DNA of 20,005 nucleotides from Actinomycetota bacterium (GTDB lineage: Bacteria > Actinomycetota > Actinomycetes > Actinomycetales > Microbacteriaceae): NCBI GenBank assembly GCA_016870695.1, contig VGAV01000006.1, forward strand, positions 1 through 20,005, in the 5' to 3' direction. Below the pieces are notes generated by a model. That model was not told where the DNA came from. It did not search any database and was given only the letters and a program-made list of their open reading frames with translations. The position numbers and the translations under genes are program-made. Shown one piece after another: positions 1 through 7,486 of the stretch (positions within the stretch are counted from its first letter, which is position 1; each line of letters opens with the position of its first letter).

Positions 1-888
1 GACGACCCGGTCGGCGCGACGCCGCGTTCGCACGCGGCCCTCATCGACGCGCTCCTGTCCCGCGCGGACATCTGCGGGCTCGAGCTCCGCGACGCGCTCG
101 CCGTCGGACCCGACGGGTGGACGTCGTACCTCGATGACGCGGGCGCCCGACCGCACGCGCAGCCGGCCCCCGTCGGAGGCGATGATTACCCGCTCGACGC
201 CGACCAGTTCGTCCGGGCGGAGCTCCCGGAGCTGGGGCTCATCCGCACGGAGCATCTCGCGCGGCTCGGGCTGGAGCTGGAGAACGGGCTGGCGGACACC
301 TGGAGCGCCTCCGCGGCCACCGCCGCGCTGCACCTGTCCGACCCCTGCGTGCTCTTCGAGGACGTGGTGGACGCGGAGCCCGACCCGGACGACGTCCCGC
401 GCCTGGCCGGGATGATGTGGGCGCTGCAGCGCCCGGCCCTCCGCGACGTCGCCCTCACCCAATGGGCCACCGACCTGCTCACCGGGGACCGCGCCCTGGA
501 CGCGCAGCTCGCCTTCCTCGACGGGTATCCGATCGACGAGGATCTGGCCGAGACCCTCCTCGGCGAGGGCGAGGTGCCGGACGTCCGTCGTCTGACCCGC
601 GGCCTCGACGTCTGCCGACACGTGGCGGCCGCCGCGCCGCCCGCGCTGCGACCGGGGCCGCTGGCCGCTGCCGCCTGGCTGTCCTGGGCCCTCGGCCGGT
701 CCACGCACGCAGGGACCTATGCGGCTCAGGCCCGGGCGATCGACGACGAGCACGGGCTCGCCGGCATCGTCCTCGCCCTCGTCGCGGGTCAACGACTGCC
801 CGAGTGGGCGTTCCGGCGCGAACCGCCGGTCGCGGCGGCTACTTCACCAGCGGGAACAGGATGGTCTCGCGGATACCCAGGCCGGTGA
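1..888 (+). CDS. DUF4192 domain-containing protein, 5' truncated
   Basis: The reading frame is open from the first base (frame 1) to the TGA at 886-888, so the window holds about the last 295 codons and the true start lies to the left. The early part, with ATPRSHAALIDALLSRAD and then LELRDALAVGPDGWTSYL, resembles actinobacterial DUF4192 proteins, where a strand ending in a 'W.SY' motif is typical. The remainder is acidic and helical, with no membrane segment, signal peptide or recognisable catalytic motif. The function of DUF4192 is unknown, and I assign none. The 3' end converges on lysS and overlaps it by 50 bases (839-888), so the last 16 codons and the stop are antisense to the lysS C-terminus. 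Frame identity is firm; the family assignment is from pattern memory. Confidence 0.72.
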   Translation, partial: DDPVGATPRSHAALIDALLSRADICGLELRDALAVGPDGWTSYLDDAGARPHAQPAPVGGDDYPLDADQFVRAELPELGLIRTEHLARLGLELENGLADTWSASAATAALHLSDPCVLFEDVVDAEPDPDDVPRLAGMMWALQRPALRDVALTQWATDLLTGDRALDAQLAFLDGYPIDEDLAETLLGEGEVPDVRRLTRGLDVCRHVAAAAPPALRPGPLAAAAWLSWALGRSTHAGTYAAQARAIDDEHGLAGIVLALVAGQRLPEWAFRREPPVAAATSPAGTGWSRGYPGR

Positions 889-2359
889 TGGCCATGAGCA
901 GCCGGTCGATGCCCATCCCCATGCCCCCGGTCGGCGGCATGCCGTGCTCGAGCGCGCGCAGGAACTCCTCGTCGATCGGCATCGCCTCGACGTCGCCGCG
1001 GGCGGCGAGCTTCGCCTGCTCGGTGAAGCGCTCGCGCTGGATGACCGGGTCGATGAGCTCCGAGTACCCCGTCGCCAGTTCGAAACCGCGGACGTACAGG
1101 TCCCACTTCTCCACGACGCCGGGGATCGACCGGTGCTCGCGGACCAGCGGGCTCGTGTCCACGGGGAAGTCCATGACGAAGGTCGGCCGCGTCAGCCCGC
1201 CCTTGACGAAGTGCTCCCACAGCTCCTCGACCCACTTGCCGTGGGTCTCCTGCGGCGGGGCGTCGACGCCGGCCTCGGCACCCAGGGCGCGCAGCTCGTC
1301 CAGGGACGTCTGCGGGGTGATGGCGTGACCCGAGGCCTCCGACAGCGAGTCGTACATGGAGATGCGGTCCCAGTCCCCGCCGAGGTCGTACTCGGTTCCG
1401 TCCGCCCAGGTGACCGTCGTCGAACCGGCGACCGCGACCGCGGCGTCCTGGATGAGGGCCTGGGTGAGGTCGGCGATCCCGTTGTAGTCGGTGTACGACT
1501 GGTACGCCTCGAGCATCGCGAACTCGGGGCTGTGCGTGGAGTCGGCGCCCTCGTTGCGGAAGTTGCGGTTGATCTCGAAGACGCGGTCGATGCCGCCGAC
1601 CACCGCGCGCTTGAGGTAGAGCTCCGGGGCGATGCGCAGGAAGAGCTCGGCGTCGAACGCGTTCGAGTGGGTGACGAAGGGACGCGCGCTGGCGCCGCCG
1701 TGCTGCACCTGAAGCATCGGCGTCTCGACCTCGACGAAGTCCCGCTCCGCGAACGTGCGACGCAGGCTCGCGTTCACCTTGGCGCGGGCCAGGACGGTCT
1801 CGCGGGCGCGATCGCGCACGATGAGGTCGAGGAAGCGGCTGCGGACGCGGCTCTCCTCGCTCAGCTCCGTGTAGAGGTTGGGCAGGGGCAGCACGGCCTT
1901 GGCCGCGATGGCCCAGTCCGACACCATGATCGACAGCTCGCCGCGGCGGCTGGAGATGACCTCGCCCGAGACGAAGACGTGGTCGCCGAGGTCGACCAGG
2001 TCCTTCCACTGCTGCAGCGACTCGTCGCCCACGTTCGCGAGCGACACCATCGCCTGGATGCGACTGCCGTCGCCGGCCTGCAGGGACGCGAAGCAGAGCT
2101 TGCCCGTGTTGCGGCTGAACACCACGCGACCGGCGACCCCGGCGGTCGTCCCGGTCTCTGCACCGGCCTCGAGGTCGCCGTAGCGCTCGCGCAGGGCGGG
2201 GATGGTGTCGGTCACCGGGACCGTCACCGGATAGGGACCGCCCGCGGCGTCGGCGCGCTCGGCGAGCAGGCGCTCGCGCTTGGCGAGGCGGACCGCCTTC
2301 TGCTCGAAGACGTCGTCTTCGGGGGAATCGGCGGCGTCGTTCGCGGGCGCGTCGGTCAT
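839..2359 (-). CDS. lysS: Lysyl-tRNA synthetase, class II
   Basis: The 506-residue protein charges tRNA-Lys with lysine in the cytoplasm, and its length is normal for bacterial LysRS. After an acidic N-terminal tail, an OB-fold anticodon-binding domain occupies roughly residues 60-170 (VAGRVVFSRNTGKLCFASL region). The class II catalytic core follows: motif 2 includes RVFEINRNFRNEGADSTHSPEF, split here by a short helix, and motif 3 lies near the C-terminus (GMGMGIDRLLMAITGLGIRE). The protein ends in LFPLVK. The ATG at 2357-2359 has a GAGGAG Shine-Dalgarno about 8 bases upstream. It is the last gene of the minus-strand block but has its own -10-like TAGACT, so it is probably transcribed partly on its own. 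In M. tuberculosis lysS also follows panC, but panD and coaX lie between them there; both are absent here. Confidence 0.97.
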   Translation of the reverse strand: MTDAPANDAADSPEDDVFEQKAVRLAKRERLLAERADAAGGPYPVTVPVTDTIPALRERYGDLEAGAETGTTAGVAGRVVFSRNTGKLCFASLQAGDGSRIQAMVSLANVGDESLQQWKDLVDLGDHVFVSGEVISSRRGELSIMVSDWAIAAKAVLPLPNLYTELSEESRVRSRFLDLIVRDRARETVLARAKVNASLRRTFAERDFVEVETPMLQVQHGGASARPFVTHSNAFDAELFLRIAPELYLKRAVVGGIDRVFEINRNFRNEGADSTHSPEFAMLEAYQSYTDYNGIADLTQALIQDAAVAVAGSTTVTWADGTEYDLGGDWDRISMYDSLSEASGHAITPQTSLDELRALGAEAGVDAPPQETHGKWVEELWEHFVKGGLTRPTFVMDFPVDTSPLVREHRSIPGVVEKWDLYVRGFELATGYSELIDPVIQRERFTEQAKLAARGDVEAMPIDEEFLRALEHGMPPTGGMGMGIDRLLMAITGLGIRETILFPLVK

Positions 2360-2386
2360 CGTGGAGGCTCCTCGGGGTCGGCATCC

Positions 2387-2392
2387 AGTCTA
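2387..2392 (-). promoter_or_regulatory. -10 hexamer of a putative lysS promoter
   Basis: On the minus strand the panC-lysS gap contains TAGACT, which fits the actinobacterial TAnnnT -10 consensus, 27 bases before the lysS ATG. This predicts a leader of about 20 bases that includes the GAGGAG ribosome site. No good -35 hexamer is visible at 16-19 bases upstream. The same hexamer occurs just before hpt. Confidence 0.5.
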
Positions 2393-2430
2393 TTCGCCCG
2401 GCCCCTCGGCCCCCGCGCCGCGGACGTCGT

Positions 2431-2459
2431 CGCCCCACCGCCGCCGGACGGCCGGGGCG
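2431..2459 (-). terminator. Possible hairpin after panC
   Basis: The outer arms CGCCCC (2431-2436) and GGGGCG (2454-2459) pair. Inside them is a second short stem, GCCG-GA-CGGC (2443-2452). It starts about 15 bases after the panC stop in the direction of transcription. There is no T tract, so this would be a weak or I-shaped terminator at best, or simply GC-rich spacer sequence. Confidence 0.3.
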
Positions 2460-2473
2460 AAGCGGATCCCGGG

Positions 2474-3328
2474 TCAGCGGAGGGCGATCTCCGCGTTGTC
2501 GATGAACCGGTGACCGCCGACGGTCGCCGCGATCAGGGCGAGGGCGCGGCCGGTGTGGTCCTCGTCCACCGAGAGGAACGTCGCGGGGTCCACGACCGAC
2601 AGATACTCGAGACGGATGCGCGGCTCGCCCATCAGCGCCGACTGCGCGGCGGCGATGCAGGCGTCCACGCCACGGTCGGCATTGGATGCCGCCGCCTCGA
2701 GGGCCTGCGGGAGCTTCGACGCGGCACGACGATCGGCCTCATCGAGGAGGGCGACCCGGCTCGAGACCGGCAGGCCGTCCTCCGTCCGCACGGTCGGGAC
2801 CGTGGTCACGTCGATGCCGAAGTCGAGATCGCGCACCATGCGCTGCACGAGGAAGGCGCGCTGAAGGTCGCGCTCCCCGTAGACGGCGACGTCCGGGCGA
2901 ACGAGGTGGAACAGCTTGGCCTCGACGGTGAGCACGCCGTCGAAGTAGAAGGGACGCAGGCGCCCCTCGTACCGCAGCCCGATGTCTCCGGCGGCCACGC
3001 GCATGGTCCCCGTGCCCGCGGGCAGGAACTCCGCGGCCGTCGGGGCGAAGACGATGTCGACCCCCAGGTCCCGCAGGATTTCGGCGTCGCCCAGCGGCGA
3101 GCGCGGATAGGCCGCCGTCTCCTCCGCGGTCCGGAAGCGCAGCGGATTGACGAAGGTCGAGACGACGACGATGTCGGCCGCGTCGCGCGCCGCACGGATC
3201 AGGTCGACGTGGCCGTCGTGCAGGGCGCCGAGTGTCGAGACCAGGGCGACGCGCGGCCCTCGTTCCAGCTGGTCTGCGCCTCGGATCTCGCCGAGTCGGG
3301 TGCGCAGATCCCGGGTGGTGCGGATCAT
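2474..3328 (-). CDS. panC: PanC-family protein (pantoate--beta-alanine ligase homologue), divergent active site
   Basis: The 284-residue protein has the PanC fold signature: HDGH at 37-40 (the HIGH motif of the nucleotidyltransferase superfamily), STFVNPLRF at 57-65, GVLTVEAKLF, YGERDLQR at 150-157 and DGLPVSSR at 184-191. Canonical PanC condenses pantoate and beta-alanine using ATP. Several positions that bind pantoate or ATP in M. tuberculosis PanC differ here: Q72 is R64, Q164 is R157, K160 is R153, P38 is S31, M40 is L33, and MSSRN has become VSSRV. The catalytic-loop histidines and SSR are retained. The ATG overlaps the stop of the upstream DUF2520 gene (ATGA), so translation is coupled. 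panD and panB are not in the window. Family membership is secure; canonical activity is uncertain. Confidence 0.85.
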   Translation of the reverse strand: MIRTTRDLRTRLGEIRGADQLERGPRVALVSTLGALHDGHVDLIRAARDAADIVVVSTFVNPLRFRTAEETAAYPRSPLGDAEILRDLGVDIVFAPTAAEFLPAGTGTMRVAAGDIGLRYEGRLRPFYFDGVLTVEAKLFHLVRPDVAVYGERDLQRAFLVQRMVRDLDFGIDVTTVPTVRTEDGLPVSSRVALLDEADRRAASKLPQALEAAASNADRGVDACIAAAQSALMGEPRIRLEYLSVVDPATFLSVDEDHTGRALALIAATVGGHRFIDNAEIALR

Positions 3329-4044
3329 TGGTCGATCGTAGCGTCGCGAGCGTCGCGCGGCCGACCGGCGCCCTCCGCGAGCGCCTGGTCCACGCTCGAG
3401 CGCACGAGCGCCGACAGGTATCCGCCGGGGTTCTCGACGCCGACGTCCGACAGGAGCGCGCTCGCCTGCCGCACGATGGACCGCGAGAACTCGGTCGCCG
3501 TGCCGATGGCCTCGGCGTACGCGATGCGGTCGGCTTCGGCGATCACGACGGGCTCGCAGCCCAGCTCGACGGCGAGGGCCTGCGCGATCGGCAGGACGGG
3601 GCCCGGTGCCGTCACCGCCGCGTAGCCTTGCGCGAGCTGCCGCAGATCGATCGAGGTTCCCGTGAAGGTGATCGCGGGATGGATCGCCAGGGGGATAGCA
3701 CCCGAGCGCAGGGCGGGAGTCAGCACATCCGTGCCGTACGCGGGATCGGTGTGCAGGACCAGCTGTCCCGGCTGCCATGCACCCAGCTCAGCGAGACCGC
3801 CGACGAGCCCCGGCAGCTGGTCGTGCGGCACCGCCACGACGACGAGCTCGCTCCGACGCACGACCTCCTCCGCTGTCAGCACCGGCACCCCGGGGAGGAC
3901 CGCCTCGACCCGGTCGTCGTCCGAGCCCGACGTGATGCCGACGAGCGCATGGCCCGCTCCGGCCAGGGCCGCTCCGACGACGGGGCCCACCTTGCCGGCG
4001 CCGATGATGCCGACGCCGAGGCGTCCGTCCCGCCCCGGACTCAT
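3325..4044 (-). CDS. Rossmann-like DUF2520 domain protein (putative NAD(P)-dependent reductase)
   Basis: The 239-residue protein starts with a dinucleotide-binding fold. Its glycine motif GAGKVG is at residues 15-20, followed by VVVAVPHDQLPGL, typical of 6-phosphogluconate/ketopantoate reductase-like folds. The second half carries the DUF2520 signature around AIHPAITFTGTSIDL and a helical C-terminal domain. The start is taken as the ATG at 4042-4044, which overlaps the stop of the upstream PH protein as ATGA; a GTG three codons further up (4053) is possible but less attractive. Its own stop overlaps the panC ATG. The homologue Rv3603c also precedes panC in M. tuberculosis. Tight coupling to panC suggests a role near pantothenate synthesis, such as reducing ketopantoate, but this is inference. 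Confidence 0.88.
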   Translation of the reverse strand: MSPGRDGRLGVGIIGAGKVGPVVGAALAGAGHALVGITSGSDDDRVEAVLPGVPVLTAEEVVRRSELVVVAVPHDQLPGLVGGLAELGAWQPGQLVLHTDPAYGTDVLTPALRSGAIPLAIHPAITFTGTSIDLRQLAQGYAAVTAPGPVLPIAQALAVELGCEPVVIAEADRIAYAEAIGTATEFSRSIVRQASALLSDVGVENPGGYLSALVRSSVDQALAEGAGRPRDARDATIDQ

Positions 4045-5804
4045 CCGGCCCACCGGTGGCTGCGGTCGCCCGCCGCCGCGGCGACGGCACTCGCAGACGC
4101 GTCGTCCAGGAGCCGCACGGCGTCATCACGGTCCAGCACGCCCACCGACGCGGGGACCGAGCCAGGGATGACGTGGGCGGTCACCGTCGCGGTGCGCATC
4201 GCACGGGCGAGGGGACCCTGACGGACGCCGACGGATTGGAGACGCGCGAGCGGGAAGACGGAGAGCGAGCGCCAGAGCCAGCCGCGACGCAGGAACAGGG
4301 CGTCATGGGTGAGGAGGAACCCGTTGCGCCGCCACGAGAACAGGCGCAGGAGACGGGCGCGAGAGGGCGTCGTCGTAAACGGATCCGTCGGACGGGGACC
4401 GAGGACACCGTCCTCGAAGAGCGCGGCCCATTCCTCGGGCGGGAGTCCGGGCGCCAGCACGCCGAGCACGCGCTCGACGTCCGCCCGCGTCCCGACCGGC
4501 AGCACCGCCGCGAACTGGTCGGTGCTCGTGTCCGTGGCACCACGCCCGGACAGGCGGTTGACGGACACGGCCCACCAGCCGAACGGGCGCCAGAGCAGCG
4601 GCTGACGCACCTCCAGGGCGTGGATGCGTCCGGGCGGCACGACCTCGCTCACCGTGGTGAACAGCCCGAAGGTGACCCGGACGCCGTCGGGGGTCGGCGC
4701 GATCGAGTACCGCAGGCCGCGCGCCAGCGAGCGCACGTAGTAGGCCGCGAAGCCGAGGAACGCCGGCACGACTGAGAACAGCACCCACAACGTCGACGTG
4801 GAGGCCGCGACCACGGTGACGACGACGAAGACGAGGAGGAGCACGGTGGAGCCGCCCAGCAGACGGGATGCCGCCAGCCGACCGACCGGGATGCGCACGA
4901 CGCTCTCGGGCTCGGCGTCGGACAGGTCCTCACCGACGACGATGCCCTGGACGCCGTCGCCGACGACGCCCGCCGCACGCTGCGCGAGGGATCCCGGGCC
5001 GGCGGCGGGCGATGCGCCCCGCGTGGACGCGGCGGCGAGCCGCCGCCCCGACGCCAGCCGGAGGATGTCGCCGCGCACCGTGTCAGCGTCGCGCGTGCCC
5101 AGGTACTCGAGCCTGACGTTCGCGTCCAGCCCCGCACCGACGACCTCGAGCTTCGCCATCCCCAGCAGCCGCGCAATCATCGGCCGGGTGAGGTTGACGC
5201 CCTGGACGCGGTCGAGCGGGGCACGGCGGTGCGTGCGGAACAGGACACCCGACCGCACCTCCACGTCGTCGGCGCCGATGCGGAAGGTGTGGAAGCGCCA
5301 CGACAGCCGGAACGCGACCAACAGGACGACGAGAACGGCCAGGACGACACCACCTGCGATGAGCAGGAGGTTGTTCCCGAGGATGAAGTCGACCGGGTCC
5401 GGCGGATACTCCCCCGGGGGGACCTCCGAGAACGCCGGGACGAAGAGCTCGAGCAGCCGCTCCCGCGCGTTCGCGATGAACACACCGATGATCACGAGCA
5501 GGAACAGCCCGCCGCGGAGCAGGGGTGTGAGCGGGTGGAGGCGATGCCATTCCCCGTCGCTGAGAGGCGACCGGACGCCGGGTCGCTCCGGCCCGTCCGG
5601 CTGCGGTGCGCGGTCCTGGCCGTCCGGCTGCGGTGCCACCGGGGTCGGCCCGCCCGGCTGCGGTGCGTGGGCGTACTCGTCCGGCTGCGGTGTCACCGGA
5701 GTCGGCACGTCCGCCTGCCGCGGCGGGGCCGCGTCCGGTTGCGGAGTGAGAGCCGGTCCGACCGGCGCGGCCCACCCCGGCTCGGGCGGACGGGAGTCGG
5801 TCAC
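4041..5804 (-). CDS. Membrane protein with three bacterial PH (DUF304/bPH_2, YdbT-like) domains and a proline-rich N-terminus
   Basis: The 587-residue protein begins at GTG 5802-5804, which overlaps the preceding stop as GTGA. Residues 1 to about 78 are disordered and Pro/Gln-rich, with repeated PQPDG-like units. Two membrane segments follow (near GGLFLLVIIGVFIANA and LLLIAGGVVLAVLVVLLVAF). The first PH unit contains FRIGADDVEVRSGVLFRTHR and RVQGVNLTRP. A second membrane pair precedes a second unit (LRYSIAPTPDGVRVTFGLF). A third, C-terminal unit follows (FLLTHDALFLRRGWLWRSLS). This matches YdbT-type proteins, which pair with a single-domain YdbS-type partner, as here. The biochemical role is unknown. 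In Bacillus, YdbST has been linked to resistance to some antimicrobials; whether that applies here is unclear. It occupies the position of Rv3604c. Confidence 0.86.
   Translation of the reverse strand: MTDSRPPEPGWAAPVGPALTPQPDAAPPRQADVPTPVTPQPDEYAHAPQPGGPTPVAPQPDGQDRAPQPDGPERPGVRSPLSDGEWHRLHPLTPLLRGGLFLLVIIGVFIANARERLLELFVPAFSEVPPGEYPPDPVDFILGNNLLLIAGGVVLAVLVVLLVAFRLSWRFHTFRIGADDVEVRSGVLFRTHRRAPLDRVQGVNLTRPMIARLLGMAKLEVVGAGLDANVRLEYLGTRDADTVRGDILRLASGRRLAAASTRGASPAAGPGSLAQRAAGVVGDGVQGIVVGEDLSDAEPESVVRIPVGRLAASRLLGGSTVLLLVFVVVTVVAASTSTLWVLFSVVPAFLGFAAYYVRSLARGLRYSIAPTPDGVRVTFGLFTTVSEVVPPGRIHALEVRQPLLWRPFGWWAVSVNRLSGRGATDTSTDQFAAVLPVGTRADVERVLGVLAPGLPPEEWAALFEDGVLGPRPTDPFTTTPSRARLLRLFSWRRNGFLLTHDALFLRRGWLWRSLSVFPLARLQSVGVRQGPLARAMRTATVTAHVIPGSVPASVGVLDRDDAVRLLDDASASAVAAAAGDRSHRWAG
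5597..5746 (-). repeat. In-frame degenerate repeat encoding PQPDG-like units
   Basis: The 12-mer CCGGCTGCGGTG (plus strand) occurs at 5597, 5624, 5654 and 5681, spaced 27, 30 and 27 bases. A diverged copy lies at 5735 and a poorer one near 5711. All spacings are multiples of three, and the repeats code for Pro-Gln-Pro-Asp/Gly units in the N-terminal tail of the three-PH protein. Copy number could vary by slippage without breaking the frame. Confidence 0.85.
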
Positions 5805-6523
5805 AGTCCGGTCCGTCGGGTCTCGGCGACCTCGATCAGGGTGTCGCGCAGCTGCTCGGCCGCCCGCTGGTTGAGACCCGGGATCGTGACGCCGGTCGAG
5901 GCGGCAGCGGTCACGAGCTTGAGCTGCGCGATCCCGAATCCGCGGTCGAGAGGGCCGTGCGTGATGTCGACGAGCTGCATGCGCCCGTAGGGCACGGCGA
6001 CCACCCGCTGCCACAGGATGCCGCGGCGGAAGACGAGATCGTCCCGGCGCAGCTGATATCCGAAGGACCGCGCTTGCCGCGGAGTGATCGCGAGACCGAA
6101 GGCGGTGACGAGCAGCACGACCCCCGCCGGGATCCAGTGCCACGAGAAGCCGAAGACGACCTGCACCACGACCGCCGCCGCGAGCACCAGGAGGAGCACG
6201 GCGCCCTGCGAGATTACCTGCACGAGCACGTAGGCGCGCGCGAGCTGGTGCCACGTGCCGTCGCCCAGCGGGAGCCGGCCCTCGCCACGCGGCTCCGGGA
6301 TGCGGGAGAACGTGCGATCGTCGAGCGCATCGACCTCGCCGGACGGTGCGACCGCGACAGGCGCCTCCCTCGACGGCGAAACCACCGACGACGCTTCCAG
6401 CGCCTCCCCGGCAGGAGACTCCTCCGCAGAGACAACGCGCACCGCCGCCTCCCCCGGCGTCACGTCACCGGACGGGCGGAAGGGACTCGGGGCGCTCTCC
6501 GGAGGACCCGGGGTGTTCGTCAT
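5801..6523 (-). CDS. Membrane protein with one bacterial PH domain (YdbS-like)
   Basis: The 240-residue protein has a disordered acidic/Ser/Pro N-terminus of about 85 residues. Two membrane segments follow (QGAVLLLVLAAAVVVQVVFG and WIPAGVVLLVTAFGLAI). A single PH unit comes next (YQLRRDDLVFRRGILWQRVV, then PYGRMQLVDITHGPLDRGFG). This is the usual layout of a YdbS-type partner of the three-PH protein encoded directly downstream, to which it is coupled by a GTGA overlap. There are two adjacent ATGs; the second (6521-6523) lies 6 bases after GGAAGG and is preferred over the first (6526), which is only 3 bases away. The 5' end overlaps the DUF3180 gene by 59 bases in another frame. The function is unknown; a membrane complex of the two PH proteins is inferred. 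Confidence 0.85.
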   Translation of the reverse strand: MTNTPGPPESAPSPFRPSGDVTPGEAAVRVVSAEESPAGEALEASSVVSPSREAPVAVAPSGEVDALDDRTFSRIPEPRGEGRLPLGDGTWHQLARAYVLVQVISQGAVLLLVLAAAVVVQVVFGFSWHWIPAGVVLLVTAFGLAITPRQARSFGYQLRRDDLVFRRGILWQRVVAVPYGRMQLVDITHGPLDRGFGIAQLKLVTAAASTGVTIPGLNQRAAEQLRDTLIEVAETRRTGL

Positions 6524-6962
6524 CATCGTCCTTCCGAAGGGTGCACAGCTGCTCGGCGACGAGCCCCGCGACGATGAGCAGTGCTCCGCACACGACCGTC
6601 GCGATGATCGATCCCAACGAGCCTAGCGACGGGGTGACGGGACGGGTGAGAACGAAGGCGAGAAGACCAAAGGCGAAGCCCGTGGCCGCGGCGCCCAGGA
6701 TCGAGGACGCCTTGGCGAGCACGGCGATGCGCAGAGCGCGGAACGGGTCCACCCGCCGCGTCGACCGTCCCCGGCTCCCGCGGAACACCGGAACGGCGAG
6801 CGCCACGACGATGCCGCCGAGCAGCACGAACAGGATGGGCAGGCTCACCGCGGGCGAGAACGTCGCCCGCCCCATCGAGGTCAGCATCATGTCGAGCAGG
6901 AATCCGGCCGCACCGCCCACGATGGCGGCCGCGACGAGGATGCTCGGTCCCGTGCGCCTCAT
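6465..6962 (-). CDS. DUF3180 family small membrane protein
   Basis: The 165-residue protein starts at the ATG at 6960-6962, overlapping the folK stop as ATGA. It has four probable membrane segments: around residues 5-25 (GPSILVAAAIVGGAAGFLLD), 40-60 (LPILFVLLGGIVVALAVPV), 85-105 (SILGAAATGFAFGLLAFVL) and 115-140 (IIATVVCGALLIVAGLVAEQ). A charged cytoplasmic tail follows, with KDDDDE. This layout and its place directly after folK match the actinobacterial DUF3180 family (Rv3605c in M. tuberculosis), whose function is unknown. Its last 59 bases are shared out of frame with the PH-domain gene that follows. Confidence 0.88.
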   Translation of the reverse strand: MRRTGPSILVAAAIVGGAAGFLLDMMLTSMGRATFSPAVSLPILFVLLGGIVVALAVPVFRGSRGRSTRRVDPFRALRIAVLAKASSILGAAATGFAFGLLAFVLTRPVTPSLGSLGSIIATVVCGALLIVAGLVAEQLCTLRKDDDDEHPGSSGERPESLPPVR

Positions 6963-7486
6963 CGCGTCTCCCCGCGCACCTGGGCCAGCAGAGCCGCGAC
7001 CCGTCCGCGACCCGGGATCGTGGCATCCGGATCCACCTCCGCCCACGGGGCGAGCACGAACTCGCGCTCGTGCGCCCGCGGATGGGGGACGGTGAGCTTC
7101 TCCGTCGCGACCTGCAGATCGCCGTAGGCGATGAGGTCCAGGTCGAGCGTGCGATCCCCCCAGCGCTCGCGGCGCACGCGTCCGTGACGCGCCTCGATGC
7201 CGTGCAGGTGGTCGAGGAGGGATGCCGCGCTCAATCTCGTCCGCACGAGGGCGACGGCGTTGAGGTAGCGGGGGGCGTCGACGTCCTCGCCGTGCAGCGT
7301 GACGGCGACGGTCTCGAGCGGGGCGGACACCCGCACGTCGGAGGTGAGCGGCAGGCGGCGCAGCTCGCCGACCGCGGCGTCGAGGGTCTCGGCGCGGTCT
7401 CCGAGGTTCGCGCCGAGGGCGATGACGGCGGGCACGGGTTCTGCGGCCGGCGGCTCGCCGACGCCGTGCGCGAGACCGAGGCTCAC
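6959..7486 (-). CDS. folK: 2-amino-4-hydroxy-6-hydroxymethyldihydropteridine pyrophosphokinase
   Basis: The 175-residue enzyme transfers pyrophosphate from ATP to 6-hydroxymethyl-7,8-dihydropterin, giving the substrate of FolP. Family landmarks are all present: IALGANLGDRAETLDAAVGE near the start, RYLNAVALVRT, RERWGDRTLDLDLIAYGD with the metal-binding DLD, and PHPRAHEREFVLAPWAEVDP. The start is the GTG at 7484-7486, which overlaps the folB stop as GTGA. That leaves a short 20-residue N-terminal extension before the first strand. A much longer open frame extends upstream but only shadows folB and folP. The gene overlaps DUF3180 at its 3' end. Confidence 0.95.
   Translation of the reverse strand: MSLGLAHGVGEPPAAEPVPAVIALGANLGDRAETLDAAVGELRRLPLTSDVRVSAPLETVAVTLHGEDVDAPRYLNAVALVRTRLSAASLLDHLHGIEARHGRVRRERWGDRTLDLDLIAYGDLQVATEKLTVPHPRAHEREFVLAPWAEVDPDATIPGRGRVAALLAQVRGETR

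Noticed and set aside
719..3625. A 968-codon open frame on the + strand antisense to lysS and panC
   Set aside because: It is a shadow frame caused by high third-position G+C. Its product is a low-complexity Arg/Gly/Val-rich string with no family features, while lysS and panC on the other strand are clear.
5597..5746. Regularly spaced 12-mer copies suggesting a CRISPR array
   Set aside because: Spacings of 27 and 30 bases are in frame, the unit is too short, and the repeats encode the proline-rich tail of the PH protein; no cas genes are present.
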